Positions 1-10,713 of a stretch of 32,899 nucleotides of DNA are shown piece after piece. The DNA lies in the NCBI GenBank assembly GCA_024679645.1, contig JAIBCZ010000004.1, forward strand, positions 1-32,899, written 5' to 3'. This DNA is from Amphritea sp. GTDB taxonomy: Bacteria; Pseudomonadota; Gammaproteobacteria; Pseudomonadales; Balneatricaceae. Numbering within the stretch: the stretch's first letter is position 1; each line of letters starts with the position of its first letter. The translations under genes and the position numbers were made by a program. The notes beneath the pieces were generated by a model that had not been told where the DNA came from, made no database searches, and saw only the letters and a program-made list of their open reading frames with translations.

Positions 1-1872
1 CCACTCGAGATAGACGCATTTTTCGGCATCATCCTTCATAAAGGCAATATTGCGGCAGTCGGTACGGTGAATAACTAATCCTCTGCCTGTGCTTATATGG
101 CCGGTAATACTATCGCCGGGGATCGGTCCGCAACAGCGGGCGTAATGGAGGACCATGCCTTCTGTGCCTCGAATAGCCAATGTTGCTTTATCGGAACTTG
201 GAGTTTCCTGCTGCTCTTCCTCTTCATGCTCGACAGGGCGTAAGCGACGAGCGACAACGTAGGCCATCCGATTCCCCATCCCGATGTCTTCAAGCAACTC
301 ATCAAGTGAGCCGAGCTCAGTCTCTTCAAGTAAGCTTGAAAGCGAAATTGGGTCAATTTCTTCGAAACTTGAACCGTAATTCGAAAGAAACTGGGTCAGT
401 AGGCGTCGGCCCAGTTCAATGGATTCGCCGCGATGCTGAACTTTAATAAAATGACGTATAGCAGAGCGAGCTTTTCCGGTGATTACAAAGTTGAGCCAAG
501 CCATATTTGGCTGCGCGCTGGGTGTTGTAATTATCTCTACCGTTTGGCCGCTCTGCAGAGGCTGTGAGAGCGGCGCTAAGTGCCTGTTGATGCGGCAAGA
601 TACGCATGAGTTACCGATGTCAGTATGGACCGCATAGGCGAAGTCGACCGCCGTGGCTCCCTGTGGTAGTTCAAAAATACGACCCTGGGGGGAGAATACA
701 TAAACTTCGTCAGGAAAGAGGTCTGTTTTAACGGTTTCGATAAACTCCATCGAGTTGCCGGCTCGCTGCTGCATTTCCAGTAAGCCCTGAACCCATTTGC
801 GAGCGCGATTATAGCCGTCGATGGCAGAGCTTGAATCGCCATAAATTTTATAATGGCTGTGCTCAGCTATTCCCTGGCCGGCAACCGCATCCATCTCTTT
901 AGTACGTATTTGTACTTCAATGGTGATGTCCCGAGCGCCGAAAAGATCGGTGTGGAGGGACTGATAGCCGTTAGCCTTGGGGATAGCGATATAATCTTTA
1001 AAGCGACCCGGTACCGGCTTGTATAGGTTGTGTACTATGCCCAGAGCACGATAGCAGTCATCGACAGATTCAGTGACAATACGAAAAGCAAACACATCCA
1101 TGATTTCTGCAAAGGACTTGCCCTTGGTTTTCATCTTGCTGTAGATGCTATAGAGGTGTTTTTCCCGCCCCGAAACCGATCCGGCTAAACCTTCTTGATT
1201 AAGTCTGTTGCGTATAGCATCTTCTATTGAGGTAATGACGTCTTTACGCTGCCCTCTGGCCTGAACTACCGCCCGACGTATATATTTCGCCCGCATAGGG
1301 TAGTAGGACTGAAACGCCAGGTCTTCAAGTTCAAGTTGCAGGTCTCGCATGCCCAGACGGGCTGCAACCGGTGCATAGATATCCAGGGTTTCACGGGCAA
1401 TACGTCGTTGCTTTTCTGGCGGCATAGCACCGAGGGTGCGCATGTTGTGTAGCCGGTCCGCCAGTTTGACCAGAATGACTCTGATATCGACGGCCATGGC
1501 CAGAACCATTTTCTGAAAGTTCTCTGCCTGAGCTTCCGCACGGGTTTCGAACTCCAGATGAGTCAGTTTACTAACGCCATCGACAATGTCGGCAACCGTT
1601 TGCCCGAACTGCCCTTCAAGGCCGTCCCGGGATACCGCGGTGTCTTCTATTACATCGTGAAGCATGGCTGCCATCAGGCTTTGATGGTCCATGTGCATGC
1701 CTGCGAGGATTGAGGCGACAGCAAGAGGGTGGGTAACGTAGGGTTCGCCGCTTTTACGGCGCTGCCCATCATGTGCTTGCTCAGCATAATAATACGCACG
1801 TCTAACCGACTTGATCTGTTGCAGATCAAGGTATCCAGTCAGACGGTCAGAAAGCGCATCTACAGTTGGCAT
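1..1872 (-). CDS. spoT: SpoT/RelA-family bifunctional (p)ppGpp synthetase/hydrolase, 3' end truncated by window edge
   Basis: Reverse-strand reading from ATG at 1870-1872 gives MPTVDALSDRLTGYLDLQQIKSVRRAYYYAEQAHDGQRRKSGEPYVTHPLAVASILAGMHMDHQSLMAAMLHDVIEDT, the HD-hydrolase start of SpoT; adjacent to rpoZ and gmk as is usual in Gammaproteobacteria. Runs off the window, so it is not in the ORF track. Confidence 0.95.
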   Translation of the reverse strand, partial: MPTVDALSDRLTGYLDLQQIKSVRRAYYYAEQAHDGQRRKSGEPYVTHPLAVASILAGMHMDHQSLMAAMLHDVIEDTAVSRDGLEGQFGQTVADIVDGVSKLTHLEFETRAEAQAENFQKMVLAMAVDIRVILVKLADRLHNMRTLGAMPPEKQRRIARETLDIYAPVAARLGMRDLQLELEDLAFQSYYPMRAKYIRRAVVQARGQRKDVITSIEDAIRNRLNQEGLAGSVSGREKHLYSIYSKMKTKGKSFAEIMDVFAFRIVTESVDDCYRALGIVHNLYKPVPGRFKDYIAIPKANGYQSLHTDLFGARDITIEVQIRTKEMDAVAGQGIAEHSHYKIYGDSSSAIDGYNRARKWVQGLLEMQQRAGNSMEFIETVKTDLFPDEVYVFSPQGRIFELPQGATAVDFAYAVHTDIGNSCVSCRINRHLAPLSQPLQSGQTVEIITTPSAQPNMAWLNFVITGKARSAIRHFIKVQHRGESIELGRRLLTQFLSNYGSSFEEIDPISLSSLLEETELGSLDELLEDIGMGNRMAYVVARRLRPVEHEEEEQQETPSSDKATLAIRGTEGMVLHYARCCGPIPGDSITGHISTGRGLVIHRTDCRNIAFMKDDAEKCVYLEW

Positions 1873-1971
1873 CAATCACTCCTATGCCCCTAGCGTAGTC
1901 ATATTCAAAGGTGACTACAAAACAACAGAAACTATAGAGATGATGCCTTATTCGGACGGATTGAAAAAGAG

Positions 1972-2184
1972 TTAATCTTCTTCGCGTTCATCAAGGATGG
2001 AAACATCGATGTGTTTTTCTGCGATTTCACGCAGAGCAACCACAGTTGGCTTGTCATTTTCCCACTCAACTTTAGGTTCTTTTCCACCCGTAGCGATCTG
2101 ACGAGCACGCTTAGATGCGATCATTACCAGTTCAAAACGGTTGTCTACATTTTCAAGACAATCTTCAACAGTTACGCGAGCCAT
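1972..2184 (-). CDS. rpoZ: DNA-directed RNA polymerase omega subunit
   Basis: 70 aa [30 protein letters not shown]..., typical omega; between spoT and gmk. Confidence 0.97.
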   Translation of the reverse strand: MARVTVEDCLENVDNRFELVMIASKRARQIATGGKEPKVEWENDKPTVVALREIAEKHIDVSILDEREED

Positions 2185-2267
2185 TGGCGACCTCGGTTAT
2201 AGGATTCAATCATTCAGGCTGGTATTCAGACCTGATTCGGAGAGCCGGCCAGTCTACCGGAGAGCGC

Positions 2268-2987
<720 letters not shown>

Positions 2988-3198
2988 TTAGAATAATGGT
3001 TGGTGGTTCTTTTGAAATGGAACGGGCGATGCTCTGACAATTGTTTGAGTAATTAACAGAAATGTCCCCACAGCCCTCCTTTTTAAATGAAGAGCAGGGG
3101 GATTAATCTGAATATGGAATGCTATAAATTAACGTTCCACCAGTTCTGTATATCTAACAGTAAGCAGTATTGATGGGTAAATGAATACTAAAGCGTGT

Positions 3199-4062
3199 TT
3201 ACTCTATATTCTGGATCTGCTCGCGCATCTGCTCAATCAGTACTTTCAGCTCAACAGCATCCTGCGTGGTATCTGACACAATTGATTTGGAGGAAAGCGT
3301 GTTGGCTTCCCGGTTCAGTTCCTGCATCAGAAAATCCAGTCGTCGGCCAACGGGACCTTTTGATTTCAGAACGCGCTTCACTTCCTGAACATGGGTATTG
3401 AGACGGTCCATCTCTTCGTCAACGTCAGCTTTTTGCGCAAGGATTACCATCTCCTGTTCAAGCCTGCCTTCGTCCAGGTCTGCTTTCAATTCTTCCAAAC
3501 GACTTTTTAAATTATCCCGCTGTGCCTGAAGAATAGCCGGTAGTTTGCTGCGGACATCAGTGACGACATCGGTGATAGCATCTAGGCGCTGATCAATTAA
3601 TACCGCCAGTTCAACACCTTCACGGCCACGGCTTTCAATCAGGTCATTCAGGGCTTTGTGAAAGAGCTCCTGGGCTGCTTGCTTGACTTTATCCATATCC
3701 AGCTTCGTGTCTTGCAGGACACCGGGCCAGCGCAACAGTTCCAGCGTATCGAGAGGTGTTGAAACCGGCAGCAGGTTCTCGACCTGCTGTGCGGCGTCTA
3801 ATAGTTCACGGGCGAAGGATTCGTTAACGGTGAGGGTTTGGGCTTTTGCTTCGGGAACAAATCGCAGGGTACATTCAACTTTCCCCCGGCTGAGTTTTTT
3901 ACGTAGTGACTCTCTTAGTGAGCCCTCCAGATCACGAAGACTCTCTGGCAGGCGCAGGTGGGGTTCCAGGTAGCGGTGGTTTACCGATCGAACTTCCCAG
4001 ATCAGGCTGCCCCACTCATGTTGTGCTTCCTGACGGGCAAAAGCGGTCATACTACGTGTCAT
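3199..4062 (-). CDS. yicC: YicC family endoribonuclease/stress protein
   Basis: 287 aa MTRSMTAFARQE...WEVRSVNHRYLE...GRRLDFLMQELNREANTLSSKS, diagnostic YicC motifs; located between gmk and divergent rph. Confidence 0.93.
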   Translation of the reverse strand: MTRSMTAFARQEAQHEWGSLIWEVRSVNHRYLEPHLRLPESLRDLEGSLRESLRKKLSRGKVECTLRFVPEAKAQTLTVNESFARELLDAAQQVENLLPVSTPLDTLELLRWPGVLQDTKLDMDKVKQAAQELFHKALNDLIESRGREGVELAVLIDQRLDAITDVVTDVRSKLPAILQAQRDNLKSRLEELKADLDEGRLEQEMVILAQKADVDEEMDRLNTHVQEVKRVLKSKGPVGRRLDFLMQELNREANTLSSKSIVSDTTQDAVELKVLIEQMREQIQNIE

Positions 4063-4200
4063 ATCGTCTATTCTCGATTAGAATGCTGTTTTCGTTGCTG
4101 GCACTGAAACGAGTGTCGGCGGGTTTACGTTTTATTCTAACAGTCCTCGACCGCTTCCTCTATGCGTCCGGTCGGGTTGTCGAACAGGATTCCTAAGTAC

Positions 4201-4971
4201 ATGAGCTCAACAATTTCAGATCAGTTGCAAAACCTGGGCGTTACCACACACCGGCCGAGTAACCGTAATGTCGATCAGATGCGTGAGGTACGTATCACCC
4301 GTAATTTCACTAAGCACGCTGAAGGCTCTGTACTGGTCGAGTTTGGTGATACTAAAGTGATCTGTACTGCCTCCGTGGAACGGGGAGTGCCTCGCTTTTT
4401 ACGTGGCTCGGGTAGCGGCTGGGTGACAGCGGAATACGGGATGTTACCTCGCGCTACCGGTAGTCGTAACGGTCGGGAAGCCTCCCGGGGTAAGCAGGGT
4501 GGTCGTACGGTCGAGATTCAGCGTTTGATTGGTCGCTCGCTGCGCGCCTGTCTGGATCTTAAAAAGCTGGGTGAGAACACCATTACTATCGATTGTGATG
4601 TGATACAAGCCGACGGTGGAACCCGTACAGCATCAATTTCTGGCGCCTATGTAGCGCTGAGAGATGCCATTAGTTTTCTGAAAAAAGATAAGCATGGCGC
4701 TATGAAGGGTGATCCGATTAAATTTGGTCTGGCCGCTGTCTCGGTGGGTGTTTATAAAGGCGAGGCGGTGTTGGATCTGGATTATGCAGAGGATTCTGAC
4801 GCGGAAACCGATATGAACGTTATCATGACCGATAAAGGTGGCTTTATCGAAGTACAAGGTACGGCAGAAGGCGAACCATACTCAGAAGATGAACTGAATG
4901 CGATGCTGGCATTGGCTAAAAAAGGTATTGTGGAAATATCTGAGCTGCAGCGGCAGGTGCTTGCAGGCTGA
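4201..4971 (+). CDS. rph: Ribonuclease PH
   Basis: [43 protein letters not shown]...[13 protein letters not shown]; the ATG at 4201 is a likelier start than 4162. Confidence 0.94.
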   Translation: MSSTISDQLQNLGVTTHRPSNRNVDQMREVRITRNFTKHAEGSVLVEFGDTKVICTASVERGVPRFLRGSGSGWVTAEYGMLPRATGSRNGREASRGKQGGRTVEIQRLIGRSLRACLDLKKLGENTITIDCDVIQADGGTRTASISGAYVALRDAISFLKKDKHGAMKGDPIKFGLAAVSVGVYKGEAVLDLDYAEDSDAETDMNVIMTDKGGFIEVQGTAEGEPYSEDELNAMLALAKKGIVEISELQRQVLAG

Positions 4972-4988
4972 TATGCGTGTCATGTAAT

Positions 4989-5017
4989 AAAAAAGGGAGC
5001 TGATGCTCCCTTTTTTT
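4989..5017. terminator. Bidirectional intrinsic terminator between convergent rph and crc-like genes
   Basis: AAAAAAGGGAGCTGATGCTCCCTTTTTTT: 6-bp GC stem flanked by A and T runs. Confidence 0.9.
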
Positions 5018-5038
5018 GTGTTTGTGGTCGGCTGTATT

Positions 5039-5806
5039 TTACAGGTCGTAGTCGACAATGACCGGGGCATGAGCAGAGAAACACTCATCCCGGTAGATAG
5101 ATGCGGCTTTAACCGTTTTACGAAGGTTGGCGGTAGTGACCTGGTAATCCAGACGCGCTCCTTCGTTCAGGTCGCGGGCTTTGTTGTAATCGGGCCACCA
5201 GGTATATTGTTGATCAGCATGGTTGACCTGGCGGAACGCATCGACATATCCCATCTCACCGAAGAGTTCTTCCATCCATTCGCGTTCCTGGGGGAGAAAT
5301 CCTGATACTTTCTGGTTCACATACCAGTTGCTCAGGTCCTGAGATTTGTGGGCGGTCTGTAACGGCCCACAAAAGATGAACTCACGACGTTTACGCAGGG
5401 TTTTGGTGAAGTGGCCCTTGAGCAGTCGTAAATATTCTTCTTTGGCGGCCTGCGCTTCTTCGCTCTTCAGGCCAGAAGGGACACTGAATGCTGCGACGCT
5501 GACGTTATCAAAGTCAGCCTGAATAAAGCGGCCATTAAAGTCACATTGCTCAAATCCAAGGCCGGTCATAATAGCTTTAGGCATTATCCGGGTATAGATT
5601 GCCACACCACTGTAGCCATCTTCAAATGCATCAAAGAAGTACGCGTCATAGCCTTCGGGATGATAGCGTTTATCATCTAACTGATACTCTTTTGCTCGCA
5701 GATCCTGCAGACACACAACATCTGCATCTTGTTTAACCATCCACTGGAAAAACCCATTATCTGCTGCCTGTTCAATACCCTGAGTATTGAAAGTTATGAC
5801 GCGCAT
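5039..5806 (-). CDS. crc: Exonuclease III/EEP-family protein, Crc-like
   Basis: 255 aa MRVITFNTQGIEQAADNGFFQWMVKQDADVVCLQDLRA...AHAPVIVDYDL; resembles pseudomonad Crc and lies beside pyrE/rph as crc does. Confidence 0.8.
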   Translation of the reverse strand: MRVITFNTQGIEQAADNGFFQWMVKQDADVVCLQDLRAKEYQLDDKRYHPEGYDAYFFDAFEDGYSGVAIYTRIMPKAIMTGLGFEQCDFNGRFIQADFDNVSVAAFSVPSGLKSEEAQAAKEEYLRLLKGHFTKTLRKRREFIFCGPLQTAHKSQDLSNWYVNQKVSGFLPQEREWMEELFGEMGYVDAFRQVNHADQQYTWWPDYNKARDLNEGARLDYQVTTANLRKTVKAASIYRDECFSAHAPVIVDYDL

Positions 5807-6002
5807 AGCTATAAACCCGTGAGAAGCGTAGTTCGATACGAAAGCCGCATTGTACTGGGTGTTTAAGCAAATTTGAATCTAAAGCGCTGACAATTAATCT
5901 CGCAGGGGGTAATTCAGAGCTTAAGTCTTGTTCCTTCTAGAGGGGCAGGACGAAACCCTGTATCATACGCGCACTTTTTATATAGCTTTGCGGAGAGCCC
6001 AG

Positions 6003-6644
6003 ATGCAGGATTATCAGAGAGAGTTTATCGAGTTCGCGATTGAGAAAGAGGTCTTGCGATTCGGCGAGTTCACACTGAAGTCTGGCCGGACCAGTCCTTA
6101 CTTTTTTAATGCTGGCCTCTTCAATACAGGTGAGGCTCTGGCCCGCCTAGGAAAGTGCTATGCGGCGGCGATTCAGCAATCGGGCATCGAGTACGATGTG
6201 ATGTTGGGCCCTGCGTATAAGGGCATACCGCTGGCTGCTGCGACTTGTGTCGCGCTGGCTACTGAGTTTGGCCAGGATGTGCCTTATGTCTTTAACCGTA
6301 AAGAAGCTAAAACTCACGGTGAAGGTGGCAATCTGGTTGGCGCACCGCTCGAAGGCCGGGTGCTGATTATTGATGATGTAATCACGGCAGGTACTGCGAT
6401 CCGTGAAGTGATGGATATTATTGAGCAGGCCGGCGCAACGCCAGCAGGCACTGTTATCGCTTTAAACCGCCAGGAAAAGGGCAAAGGCGAACTGTCGGCG
6501 ATTCAGGAAGTTGAGCGCGATTATGCGATGCCTGTCGCGAGCATTGTTTCCCTGAATGATCTGCTCACTTATCTGAGTGAGAAGGGGAGTATGGATGCTC
6601 AAATTGAAGCAATTTCAGCCTATCGTGCCAAATTCGGTATCTGA
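6003..6644 (+). CDS. pyrE: Orotate phosphoribosyltransferase
   Basis: [40 protein letters not shown]...[16 protein letters not shown] (PRPP-binding motif). ATG at 6003 preferred over the ORF-track start at 5928. Confidence 0.95.
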   Translation: MQDYQREFIEFAIEKEVLRFGEFTLKSGRTSPYFFNAGLFNTGEALARLGKCYAAAIQQSGIEYDVMLGPAYKGIPLAAATCVALATEFGQDVPYVFNRKEAKTHGEGGNLVGAPLEGRVLIIDDVITAGTAIREVMDIIEQAGATPAGTVIALNRQEKGKGELSAIQEVERDYAMPVASIVSLNDLLTYLSEKGSMDAQIEAISAYRAKFGI

Positions 6645-6738
6645 TCGGTTACTTATTGTTCAGTAACCTAATGTTTTATCGGGCAGATGCGTAATTCAGT
6701 TGATTTTTTTCGACCGGCCGTGTTTAATAGCGCCCGTT

Positions 6739-6814
6739 GCCCGGATAGCTCAGTCGGTAGAGCAGAGGATTGAAAATCCTCGTGTCGGTGGTTCGATTCC
6801 GCCTCCGGGCACCA
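6739..6814 (+). tRNA. tRNA-Phe (GAA)
   Basis: GCCCGGATAGCTCAGTCGGTAGAGCAGAGGATTGAAAATCCTCGTGTCGGTGGTTCGATTCCGCCTCCGGGCACCA: 76 nt, full cloverleaf, anticodon GAA at 6772-6774, encoded CCA. Confidence 0.98.
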
Positions 6815-6816
6815 CT
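6766..6816 (+). repeat. Left attachment-site repeat (attL; 3' half of tRNA-Phe)
   Basis: AGGATTGAAAATCCTCGTGTCGGTGGTTCGATTCCGCCTCCGGGCACCACT, repeated at 32411-32461 with one G/C difference. Confidence 0.93.
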
Positions 6817-6821
6817 TACTT

Positions 6822-6856
6822 CAAGCCTTGCAGTCAAATGCAGGGCTTTGTTGTTT
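6822..6856 (+). terminator. Hairpin after tRNA-Phe
   Basis: AAGCCTTGCAGTCAAATGCAGGGCTTTGTTGTTT; stem AGCC..TGCA/TGCA..GGCT followed by T-rich tract. Confidence 0.6.
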
Positions 6857-6860
6857 CTGG

Positions 6861-6884
6861 GCTCTGGTCGTTCTCTGGTCGGGG
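6861..6884 (+). promoter_or_regulatory. Candidate integrase arm-type site (left)
   Basis: GCTCTGGTCGTTCTCTGGTCGGGG: tandem CTGGTCG units ~45 bp inside attL; similar motif near the right end at 32275-32298. Confidence 0.5.
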
Positions 6885-7172
6885 CGACGTCAAACATCTT
6901 CTCATTGTCTCCTATTCTTTGCTGCAATTTACGATTTCTCCATTTTTGTTATTCCCCTCCAGCATCAATTTTTGCACTCTGCTTCAAAGCACTTCTCACA
7001 TCTTGTTGTACAACTGATACGCACATCATTACTTAGTTGCCCCCAAATTCTGTGGATAACCCTGTTCGCAAGGTGAGTATGATCTGCTTTTTAATTGAGC
7101 CTGCATGTATATGGGCTTATCGATCAATTTATGTTCACAGATAATTACTTCACTTAACAAGTACATCCTGTA

Positions 7173-7212
7173 GCCTAAAAAACTGAGAAGAGGCCATATA
7201 GCCCCTTCTCAT
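7173..7212 (-). terminator. Intrinsic terminator of the 7222-7455 gene
   Basis: On the minus strand: GAGAAGGGGCTATATGGCCTCTTCTC followed by AGTTTTTT. Confidence 0.75.
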
Positions 7213-7221
7213 TTCTTGCTT

Positions 7222-7455
7222 TTAATTATCAGATCGATAAGACATCTCGTACTCAATTGCTTGCAGAATGCAGGTATTAAAGAGGTGCAAACCTTGATTA
7301 GATATGGTCGTTAGTTCTATCCCATTTCCGTTATTCTCGCACTGAAGCTGTTTTAGCAGTGACATTGCTGCTTGAATGTTGATTTGAGTTTCACCAATCC
7401 CATCCCCAATTAAAGGATTTCTGAAGTAGTTCTGATCTTGTGCTGATGTAGTCAT
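7222..7455 (-). CDS. Hypothetical protein (77 aa)
   Basis: ORF with terminator immediately downstream; no recognised domain. Confidence 0.5.
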   Translation of the reverse strand: MTTSAQDQNYFRNPLIGDGIGETQINIQAAMSLLKQLQCENNGNGIELTTISNQGLHLFNTCILQAIEYEMSYRSDN

Positions 7456-7500
7456 TCATTAGCCCTTGGAATTCTTGGAGTAAAAGGAAGTATATGTACT

Positions 7501-7540
7501 GCCTTGCTTAGCAAGGCTAACCACCATATGGGTTAGCCTT
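7501..7540. other. Two overlapping, mutually exclusive stem-loops
   Basis: GCCTTGC-TTA-GCAAGGC (7501-7517) overlaps AAGGCTAACC-8nt-GGTTAGCCTT (7513-7540). Confidence 0.7.
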
Positions 7541-7554
7541 CCTTTGTATTCCCG

Positions 7555-7749
7555 TCATACCTGATTGAGATACTCACGAGTTATAGAGCGTACGAGTTGG
7601 CTTAAAGCTAACCCCTTACTATCGGCTATTTGTTTAAGTTTCAGCGCATCATCCTGAAGCACGTAAAAGTCTATTCGTACCTTCGAATTCTTCATTCGAG
7701 GACGACCACCAATTGCGTGCTCTATTTCTGCCTGGGTCTGTAACTTCAT
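7555..7749 (-). CDS. Small DNA-binding-like protein, probable ribbon-helix-helix partition partner
   Basis: 64 aa ...KVRIDFYVLQDDALKLKQIADSKGLALSQLVRSITREYLNQV, RHH-like C-terminus; overlaps the parA stop. Confidence 0.6.
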   Translation of the reverse strand: MKLQTQAEIEHAIGGRPRMKNSKVRIDFYVLQDDALKLKQIADSKGLALSQLVRSITREYLNQV

Positions 7750-8339
7750 TCAGCACCTCCTAACCTTAGAATCTCATCATAGATAGCTTCATGGGCTATT
7801 CGAGTTTTATTGAGCTGATGTTCTCCATTATCGTTATGAATATTCTGTATCCAGTCACGACCATCACGGCTGACCCGCTCAAATAGCGTCGTATAGCGAA
7901 TGGCAAATATCGGTAGACGACCAAGGTTTCTGATCAGATGTTGGCGAGCTTGATTACACTTCTTCGGATTCGTGAAGTTGTTAATGATGATAGCAATAGG
8001 CTTGTTAGCTTCTTTAGCAAAATTAACCGTATCAATAGTCGCCTGAAGGCTACGTGGATCAGTCATCGTTGGAATAACAACGACATCACATATATTGAGG
8101 GCATGCGACACTTTGGGGTCTATCTGAGTGGACATTGCACCGAAATCGAAGACTATATCTGGCTCTGAAGAGAGTTGAACAGGTATCCGCCTCTTCTTCG
8201 GTTCAATCTGAATTGCAGTGTCATCATCTATAGCAACTATATCGTTCGTGACATAAGTGTAGTTAACATACGCGGCAAGGTTAAAGGCGATCGAGCTCTT
8301 GCCCACTCCTCCTTTGACAGAGGTAAAAAGGATAATCAT
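7746..8339 (-). CDS. ParA-family ATPase
   Basis: 197 aa MIILFTSVKGGVGKSSIAFNLAAY (deviant Walker A), VFDFGAM, VVIPTMTDPRSLQATIDTV. Confidence 0.88.
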   Translation of the reverse strand: MIILFTSVKGGVGKSSIAFNLAAYVNYTYVTNDIVAIDDDTAIQIEPKKRRIPVQLSSEPDIVFDFGAMSTQIDPKVSHALNICDVVVIPTMTDPRSLQATIDTVNFAKEANKPIAIIINNFTNPKKCNQARQHLIRNLGRLPIFAIRYTTLFERVSRDGRDWIQNIHNDNGEHQLNKTRIAHEAIYDEILRLGGAE

Positions 8340-8964
8340 AACTGATCCCTAACTTGGTGAATTCATGGATGATGGTTACCATCCGCTAATCAATAGTTAG
8401 GTTTTTAGGGGGTAAAATAGTAGCTTTCTACCGTATTACACCACACGTGTTTATATGGTGGTGAGAGCATGAAAGCGGACAAAGACGGCGTCGTTACAAG
8501 CGTCAGCTTTCGCCACAGAGCAGCCATTGACTAACCAGGCTAACTTCAGTTCGTTGCTAGTCTCTCTTATGTCCGAAAGGTACTCTGAAAGCTATACTGA
8601 TAATCACTTGAATCGCCTTGGATGGTAACGATTTTTCGTAGACAGAGTTGGATTTATCAACTCCTAGAATCATATATTGCAGGATTGGATATGAGAGCAA
8701 TAGATATTTGTGCGTTCAGAATCCGTACATATAGCTTTATTTCATAGTTTATGAACAATGTGCCAACGAAAGGCTGGCTGATTCACTTCCTTAATGCCAG
8801 ACACTGAGGTCCCAGCGTTTTGAACTAGAACTAATAGTACTGGAAATAGCTGCAGAGAGATTAAGGCTCAGATATTCGAATAGGATGGCCGGCGGTGTAC
8901 ACCGGCCAGGGGACACCTGCCAGAACTAACGCTCCGGCAGTGTTGATCGGTTAGCTGAGATTAA

Positions 8965-10713
8965 TCAGGAAAGGTCAGCGACCTCACGATCGATTATTTC
9001 CTTAACCTCTTCAATTTCTTCTGATTCATCTTCAGCAACGAAGCTTTCGCTATCTTTACGCAGTGATTTCACCAGGCCGAACATCATGGCGATGATGACT
9101 ACCGTAAAGGGTAGTGCACCGGCGATTGACGCGGCTTGTAGCGCTTTCAGTGCCTGACTGCCACCCATCAACAGGATCATCAGAGTAACAGCACCCAGAA
9201 CAGAACCCCAGATGATGCGTTGCTGGATAGGAGGACGACGACCAAAGGATAGTAAGCGGCCCAGTACCAGAGTACCTGAGTCAGCTGCCGTAACGAAGAA
9301 GACAACAACAACAACCAGTGCACAAATCTTAGCAACAGTCGCTGCTACGCCAGGCGTGAGTACCTCAAAAGCGGTAAACAGCGTGCCTGCGTAATCCCAG
9401 TTGTTGACCGAGGTATTGTAGATAGACATATCTGCGCCGTAAACGGACTCATAGATACCGGCAGAACCGATTATGCTGAACCAGATAAGCGAGACAATAG
9501 TAGGGATGAATACAACACCCATAACGAATTCACGGATAGTACGGCCACGTGAGATACGCGCAATGAACATACCTACGAAAGCAGACCAAGCAATCCACCA
9601 ACCCCAGTAGAAGATAGTCCAGCCACCTTGCCAGGTCTGTTCTTCAGAGCTGCGTGCAGTCCAGAGTGTCATAGAGAAAACTTCTGACGTGTAATCACCC
9701 AACGTTGTAAGGGTGCTGGCAATCAGGTAATTACCGCTAGAGGCAAACAGGAAGTAGGAGATAATGGCAATACAGATATAGCTGTTGAACTGCGACAGCA
9801 TGTTTATGCCTTTAGCCACACCACTGGTTGCAGACAAGGTTGCAATCAACGTGATGAAGACAATAGACATAACCGTAACGGTGGTAGATTTCTCATCGAG
9901 AATATTAAGAGAGATAAGACCAGCGCTGATCTGTTCAACACCCAGACCCAGAGTCGTCGCGATACCAAAGATGGTTCCGAATACCGCCAGGATGTCTACG
10001 GCGTTACCAATCGGGCCGTAGATCCGGTTACCGATAAGAGGATAAAGCGCTGAACGGATTGATAAAGGCAGGCCTTTACGGAAAGAGAAGTAAGCCAGTG
10101 ATAAACCTACGATGGCATACATAGCCCAAGCGACAGCACCCCAGTGGAAAACGGTAAGTGTCAGGCCGCCAACAGCAGCTTCAGCTACCAGATCGTTAGG
10201 TACTGGAAAACCTTTGTCTCCTGGCTGTAAGCCCGCTGCCAGAGCCGCCTGCTTCGCCTCAAAGAAGCTGGCAACCGCTGCTTTTACTTCAGCACTCATG
10301 AAAGGGTTTCCACCACTCCAGCCACTAGCGAAATGGATCATTGGCTCCGACATCGAGAAGAACAGCATACCTGCTCCGGTACCACAACCGAATAGCATGG
10401 AAAACCAGGCAAAGTTAGAAAATTCAGGCCGTTCGTCATCGCGGCCTAAACGTATCCGGCCTACTTTAGATACCATCAGCGTTGCACAGACGAGGAATGC
10501 CATAAGCATGACCAGGATGTAGTACCAACCGAGGGTTTCTTCGATCCAGCTTTTCAAACCGAGGAATTGTTGACTGGCAACTTCGCCCAGTAACACGGTA
10601 TAGAGGATAAACACTAGTACCATGACAATGGCAGTAATACCAAGTGTTGAGTTGAGTCCTTTCAGGACTCCCCTTTGCGCGATTAGCGCATCTATCTGTT
10701 TTTCTGCGAGCAT
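8965..10713 (-). CDS. dddT: BCCT-family betaine/DMSP transporter
   Basis: 582 aa, 12-TM-like; FGCGTGAGMLFFSMSEPMIHFASG and WTIFYWGWWIAWSAFVGMFIARISRGRTIREF are BCCT signatures; ddd-cluster context gives the DddT call. Confidence 0.85.
   Translation of the reverse strand: MLAEKQIDALIAQRGVLKGLNSTLGITAIVMVLVFILYTVLLGEVASQQFLGLKSWIEETLGWYYILVMLMAFLVCATLMVSKVGRIRLGRDDERPEFSNFAWFSMLFGCGTGAGMLFFSMSEPMIHFASGWSGGNPFMSAEVKAAVASFFEAKQAALAAGLQPGDKGFPVPNDLVAEAAVGGLTLTVFHWGAVAWAMYAIVGLSLAYFSFRKGLPLSIRSALYPLIGNRIYGPIGNAVDILAVFGTIFGIATTLGLGVEQISAGLISLNILDEKSTTVTVMSIVFITLIATLSATSGVAKGINMLSQFNSYICIAIISYFLFASSGNYLIASTLTTLGDYTSEVFSMTLWTARSSEEQTWQGGWTIFYWGWWIAWSAFVGMFIARISRGRTIREFVMGVVFIPTIVSLIWFSIIGSAGIYESVYGADMSIYNTSVNNWDYAGTLFTAFEVLTPGVAATVAKICALVVVVVFFVTAADSGTLVLGRLLSFGRRPPIQQRIIWGSVLGAVTLMILLMGGSQALKALQAASIAGALPFTVVIIAMMFGLVKSLRKDSESFVAEDESEEIEEVKEIIDREVADLS

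Noticed and set aside
93-1541. ORFs of 87-91 aa on both strands
   Set aside because: Shadow ORFs in other frames of spoT; the continuous SpoT frame explains the region.
6700-7076. Overlapping ORFs of 67-105 aa across tRNA-Phe
   Set aside because: They translate through the tRNA and att region; no coding signature.
9212-10522. Plus-strand ORFs antisense to dddT
   Set aside because: Shadow ORFs opposite a conserved transporter gene; no sensible protein composition.
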